Source: CAWGCE01 sp964480915 (lineage in GTDB: Bacteria; Planctomycetota; Planctomycetia; Pirellulales; Pirellulaceae). Taken from it: DNA of 64,000 nucleotides. How positions within the stretch are numbered: position 1 is the stretch's first letter; every line of letters begins with the position of its first letter. The stretch is from positions 36,602-100,601 of the forward strand of contig CAYZRS010000014.1 of the NCBI GenBank assembly GCA_964480915.1, written 5' to 3'. Under the pieces are notes generated by a model. It was given only the letters and a program-made list of their open reading frames with translations. It was not told where the DNA came from and ran no database searches. The translations under genes were made by a program, and so were the position numbers. Below, one piece after another: positions 26,261 through 34,862 of the stretch.

Positions 26261-27148
26261 ATGAGTCAGGGGTTTGCTAGTAATGTAAGTACGTTGGGTG
26301 CTGGCGTCGTAGCCGACGTTCCGGTGCTTAACGAACAAGAGACAACGCGTGAGATCATCGAAGTGTCTAAGTGCGTGCCGGTGAACATGCACAATGGCTA
26401 CTACAACACGGCGAATGTCGATCATTTCTGGATTCAGTGGCGGTTCGAAGCGATCAAGCGACTGTTGGGAGATACCGATCTGGGGAATCAAATTCTCGAG
26501 GTCGGATCGGGAAATGGCGTGGCCCAGGGACAGTTTGAGAAGTGGTTAGACAAACCGGTTCACGGTTGTGATCTCAATTACGGCGCGCTACGCATGACGC
26601 CACCGATGCGAGGGAATGTCTACCTCTACAACGTGCTGGACTGCTGTCCGGAATGGAAGAGTTGGTACAACTCGATTTTGTTGCTTGACGTGCTTGAGCA
26701 CATTGACAACTCGATCGAATTTTTAAAAGCGCTGCGACACCACCTCTCTGCGGAGGGGCGACTCATCATCAACGTTCCGGCGATGCCTTGGCTTTATAGC
26801 CGTTACGATTCGGTGGGCGGCCATGTGCAGCGTTACACGATGGGGCAGTTGCAAGGTGAGTTGTCCTTGGCCGGATTCGAAGTGGAAAAACAATGCTATT
26901 GGGGCGCTAACTTGGTGCCCGTCGCGGCGGTCCGCAAATTGATGGTGATGTTCATGACCGACGAGCAGGCCATGAGCAACGGTTTTAACCCACCATCGGA
27001 GGCGGCTGAGAGATTCCTACGTGGGCTCATGCGTTTGGAATTAAAAGGTTGGCGGTTGCCCGAATGTGGGACTTCGCTTTGCGTCGTCGCAAAACGAAGG
27101 GAATCGGTCGAAGAGGTCAAGACGGCCTATCAGCAGGGCGTACGGTAG
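26261..27148 (+). CDS. SAM-dependent methyltransferase (class I)
   Basis: The protein has 295 residues. Motif I is LEVGSGNGVA near residues 79-88, an acidic residue follows at the end of strand two (VHGCDLNYGALR), and motif III/IV is seen as SILLLDVLEHIDN, so the Rossmann methyltransferase core is complete. The C-terminal third looks like a membrane-associated or substrate-recognition part (GGHVQRYTMGQL). It is followed after 10 bases by a GT2 gene, a common pairing in which the methyltransferase modifies a lipid or sugar carrier. Substrate unknown. Confidence 0.85.
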   Translation: MSQGFASNVSTLGAGVVADVPVLNEQETTREIIEVSKCVPVNMHNGYYNTANVDHFWIQWRFEAIKRLLGDTDLGNQILEVGSGNGVAQGQFEKWLDKPVHGCDLNYGALRMTPPMRGNVYLYNVLDCCPEWKSWYNSILLLDVLEHIDNSIEFLKALRHHLSAEGRLIINVPAMPWLYSRYDSVGGHVQRYTMGQLQGELSLAGFEVEKQCYWGANLVPVAAVRKLMVMFMTDEQAMSNGFNPPSEAAERFLRGLMRLELKGWRLPECGTSLCVVAKRRESVEEVKTAYQQGVR

Positions 27149-27158
27149 TCGGAGCAGT

Positions 27159-28280
27159 ATGACGAATCCAAACAGCACAGAATCGAATTCATCCCGAACG
27201 ATCAGCAGGGATGAAAAAATCGAACTCAGCTTCGTCATTCCCGTCTTCAATGAAGAGTCGGTGTTTGGCGAGCTGGAGCAGCGCCTGCGCAAAACGATGG
27301 ACGGCGCGACGTTCCCTTGCGAGACCATTCTGGTAGACGATGGCAGTTCGGACCGAACGGCCGAACTGATCGAAGCTGCCTGTGAGCGAGATTCGCGCTT
27401 TCGCGGTGTGATTCTGTCGCGAAACTTCGGGCATCAAAGGGCCGTTTCGGCCGGCTTGGACCATGCCACCGGGAAAACCGTGGGGGTTCTCGATGGTGAC
27501 TTGCAAGACCCACCTGAATTGTTGCTCGATTTTCATCGCAAGATGCGCGAGGGATACGACGTGGTCTACGCGGTTCGCAAGAATCGTAAGGAAGGGCCAG
27601 TCAAGCGATTCTGCTACTGGGCGTTCTACCGACTGCTGCGTCAGTTGGCCACCATCGATATCCCGTTGGATTCGGGTGACTTCTGTTTGATGAGCCGTCG
27701 TGTGGTGGATCGAATTCGGCAGCTGCCAGAGCGTCACCGCTTTGTGCGAGGACTACGCAGCTGGGTCGGATTCAAGCAGGTCGCGATGGAGTACGACCGC
27801 AGTGAGCGGATGGCGGGTGAATCGAAGTATACGATTTCGAAGCTGCTGCTGTTGGCACTCGATGGCCTGTTTACTTTTAGCGAAACGCCACTCCGGCTGG
27901 CCACGTTTGTCGGCGCTTCGGTCGCTTCGCTCGCATTCATGTTCGGTGCCTACACCGTTGTTTGGCGACTGTTCAATCCCTCGTTCGCGGTTCCCGGTTT
28001 CGCGACGCTCGCTTGCGGAATGTTCTTCTTGGGTGGCATTCAGTTGCTGTGTCTGGGGATTTTGGGCGAGTACGTGGCTCGAGTGCATAACGAAGTCAAA
28101 GCACGGCCGATCTATATCGTCGATCGCATCGTGCAACGTCCGAGCGACCGTCAGATCGCAGGCATGAGTGAAACGGAACGCGAAACGGCGGAAGAAGAGG
28201 CCTTGGAACGCGATTTGCGAACACTTCTCCCCAGTCTCGGCATGTCGGATGTCGGGCCGACGCAAGTTCCGCTTCCCTAG
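27159..28280 (+). CDS. Glycosyltransferase family 2 (dolichyl/undecaprenyl-phosphate sugar transferase-like)
   Basis: The ATG at 27159 has GGAG at 27151-27154, giving 373 residues; the longer frame from 27066 overlaps the methyltransferase. GT2 motifs are LSFVIPVFNEE, the DDGSSDRTAEL donor site and the GVLDGDLQDPPE acidic block. Two membrane helices follow in the C-terminal third, as in GtrB/DPM1 enzymes that load a sugar onto a polyprenyl phosphate. A charged, Glu-rich tail ends the protein. Its stop codon shares the bases CTAG with the convergent ATP-grasp gene. Confidence 0.9.
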   Translation: MTNPNSTESNSSRTISRDEKIELSFVIPVFNEESVFGELEQRLRKTMDGATFPCETILVDDGSSDRTAELIEAACERDSRFRGVILSRNFGHQRAVSAGLDHATGKTVGVLDGDLQDPPELLLDFHRKMREGYDVVYAVRKNRKEGPVKRFCYWAFYRLLRQLATIDIPLDSGDFCLMSRRVVDRIRQLPERHRFVRGLRSWVGFKQVAMEYDRSERMAGESKYTISKLLLLALDGLFTFSETPLRLATFVGASVASLAFMFGAYTVVWRLFNPSFAVPGFATLACGMFFLGGIQLLCLGILGEYVARVHNEVKARPIYIVDRIVQRPSDRQIAGMSETERETAEEEALERDLRTLLPSLGMSDVGPTQVPLP

Positions 28281-29494
28281 ACGTTGTCGATTTTCTCGAG
28301 GCCACGTGCCAACGCGTCCATCCTTTCGAGCCAGCCGCCGGTGCTGTTCCAGCCCATGGCGGCCATTGCCGCAGCTTCGTCCTTGTTTGCCGTGAAGATC
28401 GTGAGTACCGGTTGATCGGCTTTGATCGTCGCATCCTGTTCGGGCAAATCGGCGACCCGAGGGTATCCGTCCACCATCGTTGGAAACGCATCGATCGCTT
28501 GATTGAATTCCGCGCTGATCTGAATCGTCCGCCGTGCGAAGTAATAGGCCTTCGCCAACACGCGCCGCTGCGCTCGACTTCCGTAGCTCGACTCTCCGAG
28601 TCGATCCCTCCCGTTCACGGGCAGGCTTCCCGCACATGCATCGACGTGCAACCCGATCAGCGACTGTCGCAGTGATCGTTCGATCAGCTCCATCGATGCC
28701 GTGTAACGTGGATTCACTTCGATGACGTAGGGTGTGCCATCGTCGGTGATGACGGCGTCGACACCAAACAGGCCTCGCAGTGAAAACTCGTCGACCAAAC
28801 GATTGCCCAGTTGGTCCCAGGCAAACGTGGCTGCGATTTCGGGGAGTGGCCCGACCGAACCGACGTAGGCGAATGGATGCTCGCTGCGTTTGTTTTCGTG
28901 AGCCGTCGATTCCCTCGCCAAGATTTGCCTCGTCACGCCGAGGCAGCAGCAGTCGTTGCCATCGGTCAGAAAGGTGGCGGAGTACGACGTGCCAGGAATA
29001 AATTGTTGCACGACCGTCTCTTCGCTGTGCTTGTCGTGCGACTCGTCCTGATCGAGCCAGCGAATGGAAGTTCCGCCGCAAGATCGCTTCGGCTTGAGAA
29101 GTGACTTGGACCGGGAATGGACCGTTTGACTCGTCGCCGGAAAGCGAAAGTCGGCGCCTTGAAGAGCGTCGCTCAGGAGTCGATGGTCGCGGACTTTTCG
29201 GATGGCGTCCGGCGTGGTGCCCAGCAATGGTCGCTCTTGCTGGATTTGTTCGATCAGTTCTGGGTAGTTTTCGATTCCGCCGGTGAACATCCAGGGCATC
29301 GGCGGTGCTTTCCGAGCCAGGTTGATGGCGGCGGTCGGATAGCCAGATTCGATACGTGTGGCCGTCGCGAAGCGGCGGAGGTCTCGATCGGCGAAAAGGT
29401 CGATCGTGTGCACATTTTGCCGGCTGCGAAGGAGAGAAGCGGCCGAGGCGGCAGCGGCCCGAGCGCTGGCTCCGATAATAAGGATCGATTTCAT
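28277..29494 (-). CDS. ATP-grasp family protein linked to methanopterin C1 genes
   Basis: The protein has 405 residues. It begins with a Rossmann-like MKSILIIGASARAAAAS and a central ATP-grasp fold, with the metal-binding VIEVNPRYTASME block near the middle of the C-terminal half. It stands divergent from fae with a 130-base gap. Similar ATP-grasp proteins (COG1821/OrfY type) accompany tetrahydromethanopterin-dependent formaldehyde genes in methylotrophs and planctomycetes, which suggests a role in making or modifying that cofactor. I judge the family by context and motif, not by a search. Confidence 0.78.
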   Translation of the reverse strand: MKSILIIGASARAAAASAASLLRSRQNVHTIDLFADRDLRRFATATRIESGYPTAAINLARKAPPMPWMFTGGIENYPELIEQIQQERPLLGTTPDAIRKVRDHRLLSDALQGADFRFPATSQTVHSRSKSLLKPKRSCGGTSIRWLDQDESHDKHSEETVVQQFIPGTSYSATFLTDGNDCCCLGVTRQILARESTAHENKRSEHPFAYVGSVGPLPEIAATFAWDQLGNRLVDEFSLRGLFGVDAVITDDGTPYVIEVNPRYTASMELIERSLRQSLIGLHVDACAGSLPVNGRDRLGESSYGSRAQRRVLAKAYYFARRTIQISAEFNQAIDAFPTMVDGYPRVADLPEQDATIKADQPVLTIFTANKDEAAAMAAMGWNSTGGWLERMDALARGLEKIDNV

Positions 29495-29624
29495 CGTGAT
29501 ATCGTAACCTCAGCAGTCACCCCGTTGTAAGAAATGGTGTGCTTGATACCTTACCTGTTCGCGGCGTTCCTGTTTGGCGGGTCGCTCGCAAGGATAATTC
29601 AGAATTCAATGGAGGCAGGTAGGT

Positions 29625-30119
29625 ATGTCCATGATGGTTGGTGAAGCGTTGGCTGGTGACGGCAATGAGATTGCTCATATCGACTTGTTGGTCGGAAGTA
29701 AAGATGGACCTGTTGGCACCGCATTCGCCAACGCCCTGTCGACACAAAGTGAAGGGCACAGCAATTTGCTGGCTGTGATTACGCCGAACTTGGCCGTGAA
29801 GCCATCGACGGTCATGGTGACGAAGGTCACGATCAAGGGCGCGAAGCAAGCTGTCCAAATGTTTGGGCCGGCTCAAGCTGCTGTCGCAAAAGCGGTTGCC
29901 GATTCGGTTGACAGTGGTGTGATACCGAAGGACAAGTGCGAAGAGCTGTGCATTGTCTGCGGTGTGTTCATTCACTGGGATGCGGAAGACGACAACAAGA
30001 TTTACGAATACAACTACGAAGCGACGAAGATGGCGATCGCCAATGCGATGGGCAACAAGCCTTCCGCAGACGAGATGATTGCCGGCAAGGATGAAGTCCA
30101 TCCGTTCCGTGGCGGTTGA
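29625..30119 (+). CDS. fae: Formaldehyde-activating enzyme
   Basis: The protein has 164 residues. Fae catalyses condensation of formaldehyde with tetrahydromethanopterin to methylene-H4MPT. The start (ATG 29625) follows GGAGGCAGGTAGG. The catalytic His is His18 in NEIAHIDLLVGSK, matching the conserved His17 of characterised Fae. Length and the PVGTAFANAL and NLLAVITPNL blocks fit family members. It is followed nine bases later by the methylene-H4MPT dehydrogenase gene, so the two form one operon. Confidence 0.95.
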   Translation: MSMMVGEALAGDGNEIAHIDLLVGSKDGPVGTAFANALSTQSEGHSNLLAVITPNLAVKPSTVMVTKVTIKGAKQAVQMFGPAQAAVAKAVADSVDSGVIPKDKCEELCIVCGVFIHWDAEDDNKIYEYNYEATKMAIANAMGNKPSADEMIAGKDEVHPFRGG

Positions 30120-30128
30120 TCTGCTGCC

Positions 30129-30998
30129 ATGGCCAGTCCTAAGATTTTAGTGCAACTTGATCCTGATTCGCAGGCAAGCCTGTTCGATGCTGTCGTGGCG
30201 GTTGACTCGGACGTCGATCATCTGCTGCAGTACCGACAGGTGGAACCTGCTCAGGTGCGCGATCTTGTGCACGGTGCCATTTTCACTCGCGGGCCGAAGG
30301 ATCTCATCCACACCGCGATTTTTGTCGGCGGTAGCGATGTCGATCGGGGGGAGCGACTGTTGGAACAGGTGCTCGATTCGTTCCTCGGTCCGCTTCGTGT
30401 TTCGGTGCTGCTCGACGCCAACGGTGCCAATACGACTTCGGCGGCTGCCGTGTTGGCGGCCGAGCAGCATGTTGCGTTGGCCGGTTGCACGGCGACCGTT
30501 CTGGCGGCGACCGGGCCGGTGGGTCAGCGAGTCGCCCGCCTGCTTGTGCAAGAAGGTGCCAACGTGCGCATTGCGTCGCGCAGCGTAGAGCGGGCAACGG
30601 CAGTATGCGACCGGTTGGCTCAATTGGAGGCTCCCGGTTCGCTGACTCCCGTCGTCACGAACGATGAGAGATCGACCGCAGCAGCGTTGGAGGGAGTTCA
30701 GCTGTGCATTGCAGCTGGTGCCGCCGGTATCCGCTTGTTGCCGGCAGCCATTCTCGACGCGTCGAATCTCAACGTGGCGATCGATCTGAATGCGGTGCCT
30801 CCACTGGGGATCGAGGGTGTCGAAGTCACCGACAAAGCCGAAGTCCGTGGCGATTGCGCTTGCTACGGGGCGGTGGGGATTGGTGGTACCAAGATGAAAA
30901 TACACAAAGCGGCCATTAAGAAATTGTTCACGGCCAACGATTTAGTGCTGGACGTTGACGAGGTGTTTGCGCTCGGGCGAGAACTGGGAACGAATTGA
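30129..30998 (+). CDS. Methylene-tetrahydromethanopterin dehydrogenase (MtdB/MtdC type)
   Basis: The protein has 289 residues. The N-terminal region (KILVQLDPDSQASLFDAVVAVDSD) resembles the MTD N-terminal domain, followed by a Rossmann NAD(P) domain with ATGPVGQRVARLL and the post-strand acidic-to-basic shift IASRSVERA. It oxidises methylene-H4MPT after fae; planctomycetes are known to carry MtdB or MtdC variants. I cannot decide between the two, nor the NAD/NADP preference. It is the second gene of the fae operon and its stop is 1 base before the next start. Confidence 0.88.
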   Translation: MASPKILVQLDPDSQASLFDAVVAVDSDVDHLLQYRQVEPAQVRDLVHGAIFTRGPKDLIHTAIFVGGSDVDRGERLLEQVLDSFLGPLRVSVLLDANGANTTSAAAVLAAEQHVALAGCTATVLAATGPVGQRVARLLVQEGANVRIASRSVERATAVCDRLAQLEAPGSLTPVVTNDERSTAAALEGVQLCIAAGAAGIRLLPAAILDASNLNVAIDLNAVPPLGIEGVEVTDKAEVRGDCACYGAVGIGGTKMKIHKAAIKKLFTANDLVLDVDEVFALGRELGTN

Positions 30999-30999
30999 C

Positions 31000-31617
31000 A
31001 TGAACGAATTGGTGCTGGGGACCCACAACAAAAAGAAGCGAGCCGAACTGGAACTGTTGCTGGCACCTTTAGGGCTCAAATTATTGACGCTCGCCGATTT
31101 CGACGACTCGATTCAAGTCGTCGAGGATGGCGACACGTTTCAAGCGAACGCGACGAAAAAAGCGGTCCAGCAAGCGGTTCACCTCAATCGCTGGGTGCTG
31201 GGGGAGGATAGCGGATTGGCCGTCGATGCGCTCCAAGGCGCGCCGGGAATCTACTCAGCCCGTTACGCCGGCACCGATGGTGACGACGAGGCCAACAATC
31301 GCCATTTGCTTTCCGAATTGGGCGACTTGCCGTTGGCCAAGAGAACGGCTCATTACGTTTGTCATATGACGCTCGCAGACCCAACGGGGCAGGTGCACAT
31401 CGACACCGAATCGACCTGTCGGGGACGAATCAGGGCGGCAGCGGCCGGTTCGAACGGATTTGGATACGATCCACTTTTTGAGGTCATCGAGTATGGGCAG
31501 ACGTTTGGCCAGTTGGGCCCGGCGATCAAGTCGGTGATCAGTCATCGGGCGAAGTCGATGCGTCAATTTGTCCGCAAGTTAACGGTTTTACGAGCCGGGC
31601 TTGCGGCTTCGGTCTAG
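31000..31617 (+). CDS. rdgB: XTP/dITP diphosphatase (RdgB/HAM1 family)
   Basis: The protein has 205 residues and removes non-canonical purine nucleotides. The ATG at 31000 is one base after the preceding stop; a longer frame starts at 30955. Family blocks are GTHNKKKRAEL at the start, LGEDSGLAVDALQGAPGIYS in the middle and GFGYDPLFEV near residue 160. Its close spacing after the C1 genes means it is probably co-transcribed with them, though its role is general nucleotide-pool cleaning. Confidence 0.92.
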   Translation: MNELVLGTHNKKKRAELELLLAPLGLKLLTLADFDDSIQVVEDGDTFQANATKKAVQQAVHLNRWVLGEDSGLAVDALQGAPGIYSARYAGTDGDDEANNRHLLSELGDLPLAKRTAHYVCHMTLADPTGQVHIDTESTCRGRIRAAAAGSNGFGYDPLFEVIEYGQTFGQLGPAIKSVISHRAKSMRQFVRKLTVLRAGLAASV

Positions 31618-31816
31618 ATATACACGATCGACCGCCAGGATCGTCCGTTTCGCAGGCGATCTGAGGGGGCGCAATTGCCGAGCCTGCCCTGGGGCGTTAA
31701 ACTTCTCTCCAAGGCGGGCTCTTTCTGAGGCCGCTCATCCGGCGTGGTGCGATCCTTCGCGCCTTTTCAAAAACGGGCCAATTTGCCGTAGGTTCGACAT
31801 GGACACGAGGACCCAG

Positions 31817-33130
31817 ATGCCAGAGCTGAAGAATGCCACCGAAGAAAGCGAAACCGCAAAACTGTCGGTTGGTAAAGAAGTGCTCGAAATCCCTATCGTT
31901 ACGGGCACCGAAAACGAACGAGCCCTGGACATTTCTCGCCTGCGTAAAGAATCTGGCCTGATCACCATCGATCAAGGTTATGTGAACACCGGGTCGACGG
32001 AGAGCTCGATCACATTCATCGATGGCGAGAATGGTATCCTGCGATATCGTGGTTATCCGATTGAAACCGTGGCCGCAAATTGCGATTTTGTTGAGACATC
32101 CTATTTGCTGATTTACGGCGATCTGCCGAACGAAGCTCAGTTGGATGATTTTCGCGCCGCGATCCGCAAGCACACGATGCTGCACGAAGACATCCGCCTC
32201 TTCTACAATGGCTTTCCGCGCGATGCACACCCGATGGCGATCCTCTCATCGGTGGTTTGTGCGCTGTCGACATTCTATCAAGACGCACTCGATCCAAACG
32301 ACGATTCCGATGTTGAAGAATCGACGTGCCGGTTATTGGCCAAGTTGCCGACAATTGCCGCTTATGCTTACAAGAAATCGATTGGCCAGCCTCTGATCTA
32401 TCCGCAGAACGACTTGTCGTACTGCGAAAATTTCTTGCAGATGATGTTCGCTGTGCCAGCAGAGCCCTACGAAATCGACCCCGATTTTGTAGAGGCACTC
32501 AATCTGCTTCTGATCGTCCACGCCGATCATGAACAAAACTGTAGCACCTCGACGGTCCGCATGGTCGGTTCATCGGATGCCAACCTGTTTGCATCGATCG
32601 CCGCAGGTATCAATGCACTGTGGGGCCCACTTCACGGTGGAGCCAACGAAGCATGCGTGCAGATGCTGAACCAGATCATTGACGACAATTGCGACGTTGA
32701 AAAATACGTCGACATGGCGAAGGACCCAGAAGACAGTTTCCGTCTGATGGGCTTCGGGCATCGTGTGTATAAGAATTACGATCCGCGCGCTCGGATTATC
32801 AAAAAAGCATGCGACAAACTGTTGGCCAAACTGGACCTGAACGATCCGCTTTTCTCGGTCGCTCAACGATTGGAAGAAGCGGCCTTGCAAGACGAATACT
32901 TCGTCGCCAGACGGTTGTATCCAAACGTCGATTTCTATTCCGGTGTGATTTATCGGGCGATCGGAATTCCGGTTCAGATGTTTACCGTCCTGTTTGCGAT
33001 CGGTCGGCTGCCGGGTTGGATTGCCCACTGGCAAGAAATGCACAACTCGAAGACGAAGCGAATTTGTCGACCTCGTCAGGTCTATACGGGCCCGACGGAA
33101 CGGGAATTCAAGCCGATCGAGAAGCGCTAA
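31817..33130 (+). CDS. gltA: Citrate synthase
   Basis: The enzyme has 437 residues and catalyses condensation of oxaloacetate and acetyl-CoA. The ATG at 31817 follows GAGGA at 31807-31811; an ATG at 31799 is possible and the frame is open further upstream. The catalytic triad is visible: His273 in GPLHGGANEA, His315 in GFGHRVYKNYDPRA and Asp372 in YPNVDFYSG. The length fits the hexameric type II enzyme. An assembly gap starts 25 bases after the stop. Confidence 0.96.
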   Translation: MPELKNATEESETAKLSVGKEVLEIPIVTGTENERALDISRLRKESGLITIDQGYVNTGSTESSITFIDGENGILRYRGYPIETVAANCDFVETSYLLIYGDLPNEAQLDDFRAAIRKHTMLHEDIRLFYNGFPRDAHPMAILSSVVCALSTFYQDALDPNDDSDVEESTCRLLAKLPTIAAYAYKKSIGQPLIYPQNDLSYCENFLQMMFAVPAEPYEIDPDFVEALNLLLIVHADHEQNCSTSTVRMVGSSDANLFASIAAGINALWGPLHGGANEACVQMLNQIIDDNCDVEKYVDMAKDPEDSFRLMGFGHRVYKNYDPRARIIKKACDKLLAKLDLNDPLFSVAQRLEEAALQDEYFVARRLYPNVDFYSGVIYRAIGIPVQMFTVLFAIGRLPGWIAHWQEMHNSKTKRICRPRQVYTGPTEREFKPIEKR

Positions 33131-33658
33131 GGCTGCGTGACGGCAACGTGACGGCNNNNNNNNNNNNNNNNNNNNNNNNNNNNNNNNNNNNNNNNNNNNN
33201 NNNNNNNNNNNNNNNNNNNNNNNNNNNNNNNNNNNNNNNNNNNNNNNNNNNNNNNCGTGACGGCAACGTGACGGCCAAGCGAAAGCGACGTGACGCGGCA
33301 TCAGGCGGCAATCGGCTGTGATCATTTGCAGCGTGGCTGGGCTGCCCTTGCTGCAGGCTCACTCGTCGCCGGGTAGTAGCTCGACTCTAACCGGCGCATT
33401 CGGTATGGCGAGCCTATCTTACCTGGTCCGTTTGCCGTGTTTGACTCGGCCGACTGCCACTCTCGTCGCATTCGCTGCGACCGCCCGCCCGGCACACCGA
33501 AGCTCTTCACCAAGCGACAGAACTCTACCTCGGCTTGTGACATAACGCGCGCAAGGTCGAGTCTGACGCGCCTCGCCCCGCCGATAAATCAAGAGAGCGC
33601 CAGGGGCATGCTGTGCGCTAAGCGGCGCTTCCCACCGAAAAGGTTTACGAGCAAAATC
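33131..33658. other. Intergenic region with assembly gap
   Basis: This interval between gltA and the WD40 gene contains 100 N and identical flanks. Right of the gap, 33276-33658 carries several frames on both strands, none with a recognisable product or good ribosome site. The true length and content of the gap are unknown. Confidence 0.5.
33136..33275. repeat. 20-bp direct repeat flanking a 100-N assembly gap
   Basis: Bases 33136-33155 and 33256-33275 are identical. Each is itself a double copy of CGTGACGGC joined by AA, and a further CGTGACG follows at 33290, so the gap (33156-33255) probably hides a tandem repeat array that the assembler could not resolve. Confidence 0.85.
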
Positions 33659-34774
33659 ATGAATTGCATTACCGTGACACGGACGCTTGCTGCTTGGGCG
33701 GTGCTATTCGGTCTCGCCGTGGCGACCGAGCCGCAAACACGGGAAACGGCGATTCGCGAAGTCGAAGGGCGATTGGCCGTCCCTTCGAATCATCTGCTGC
33801 GCGGGATCCTGCGCCCCAACGCGGAGCCAAGACACGATGCGCCACCCGTCATTACGACCGTTGCGATCCAACCGCAGCCGGTTCGCCAGGCGAACTCGTC
33901 AGCGCCGAATCCGCAATTGTTGGCCGCCGCGGGCGACGACCATACGGTTCGATTGTGGCGATTGGAGGACGGCAAGCCGGTCGGCAAATTGAAAGGCCAC
34001 CGGGACTGGGTCCGTTCGGTCGTCTTCACTCCGGATGGCAGGAGTCTTGTGACAGCGGGTGACGATGGTCGCGTGCTGCAATGGGACTTGGATGGGTTGG
34101 CGCTACCGCCAACGGAACTCTACAAACAGGATCAAACGCTGTACGACGTGGCGGTTTCGCCCAAGGGCGACCGGATGTTCTTTGTTGGCTTTGACGCCAA
34201 ATTGCAGACCGTCGCTTTGAATTCACGCCGGCAGGGCAAGCAGCTCGTATGTCCTTGCGGCGACATGCGGACGATCACGGTATCGCCAGACGGACAGCAG
34301 GTGGCCAGCGGTGGCCGCGATGGCTTGGTGCATATTTGGTCGCTTCCCGATTTGCAGTGCCGTGGCGAAATCCAGGCTCATAAGCGCCGCGTGCGGGCCA
34401 TGACCTTCAATCACGACGGGCGTTGGTTGATTTCCGCCGGCGAGGATCGTGCGATTGTCGTGACTTCTGTCGGCGACGGCAGCGAAGTCATGCGACTTTC
34501 GAGCGGACCGGCCAAAGTCCTGGCGCTGGCGATCTGCGGCGAAAACGTCCTCGCGTCGGCCGGCAGCGACAACCTGATTCGACTTTGGGATCTGCAGAAG
34601 CAAACCCAGCTTGGCACCTTAGCGGGCCATTCCGGTTCGGTCGCCGCCTTGGCCAGTAATGGTGAAACGTTGGTTTCTGGCAGTTTTGACACGACCGTCC
34701 GCGTGTGGCGAGTCCGCAAAGCAGTGGACGAATTGCAGGCACGACTGGAACGCGAATCACGATCGATTCGTTAG
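33659..34774 (+). CDS. WD40-repeat beta-propeller protein, probably exported
   Basis: The ATG at 33659 gives 371 residues with a hydrophobic N-terminus (LAAWAVLFGLAVA) that looks like a signal peptide; the frame extends upstream to 33437. From about residue 85 come roughly six WD40 blades with GH at the start and WD-type ends (LLAAAGDDHTVRLWRL, LVTAGDDGRVLQWDL, VASGGRDGLVHIWSL, LASAGSDNLIRLWDL, LVSGSFDTTVRVWRV). These are protein-interaction scaffolds without catalytic activity. The gene is 88 bases upstream of the giant repeat protein and could be co-expressed with it. Confidence 0.82.
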   Translation: MNCITVTRTLAAWAVLFGLAVATEPQTRETAIREVEGRLAVPSNHLLRGILRPNAEPRHDAPPVITTVAIQPQPVRQANSSAPNPQLLAAAGDDHTVRLWRLEDGKPVGKLKGHRDWVRSVVFTPDGRSLVTAGDDGRVLQWDLDGLALPPTELYKQDQTLYDVAVSPKGDRMFFVGFDAKLQTVALNSRRQGKQLVCPCGDMRTITVSPDGQQVASGGRDGLVHIWSLPDLQCRGEIQAHKRRVRAMTFNHDGRWLISAGEDRAIVVTSVGDGSEVMRLSSGPAKVLALAICGENVLASAGSDNLIRLWDLQKQTQLGTLAGHSGSVAALASNGETLVSGSFDTTVRVWRVRKAVDELQARLERESRSIR

Positions 34775-34862
34775 CACAACAAGTCAGAGTAGAAAACAGA
34801 GCAGTGGTCACAAGACCACGGGCCGACACGAAGTCGGCCAAGCTGAGACACGGAGGTTTTGA

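Noticed and set aside
27753..29081. 442-codon minus-strand frame across GT2 and the ATP-grasp gene
   Set aside because: Arg-rich, motif-free translation overlapping two well-supported genes; shadow frame.
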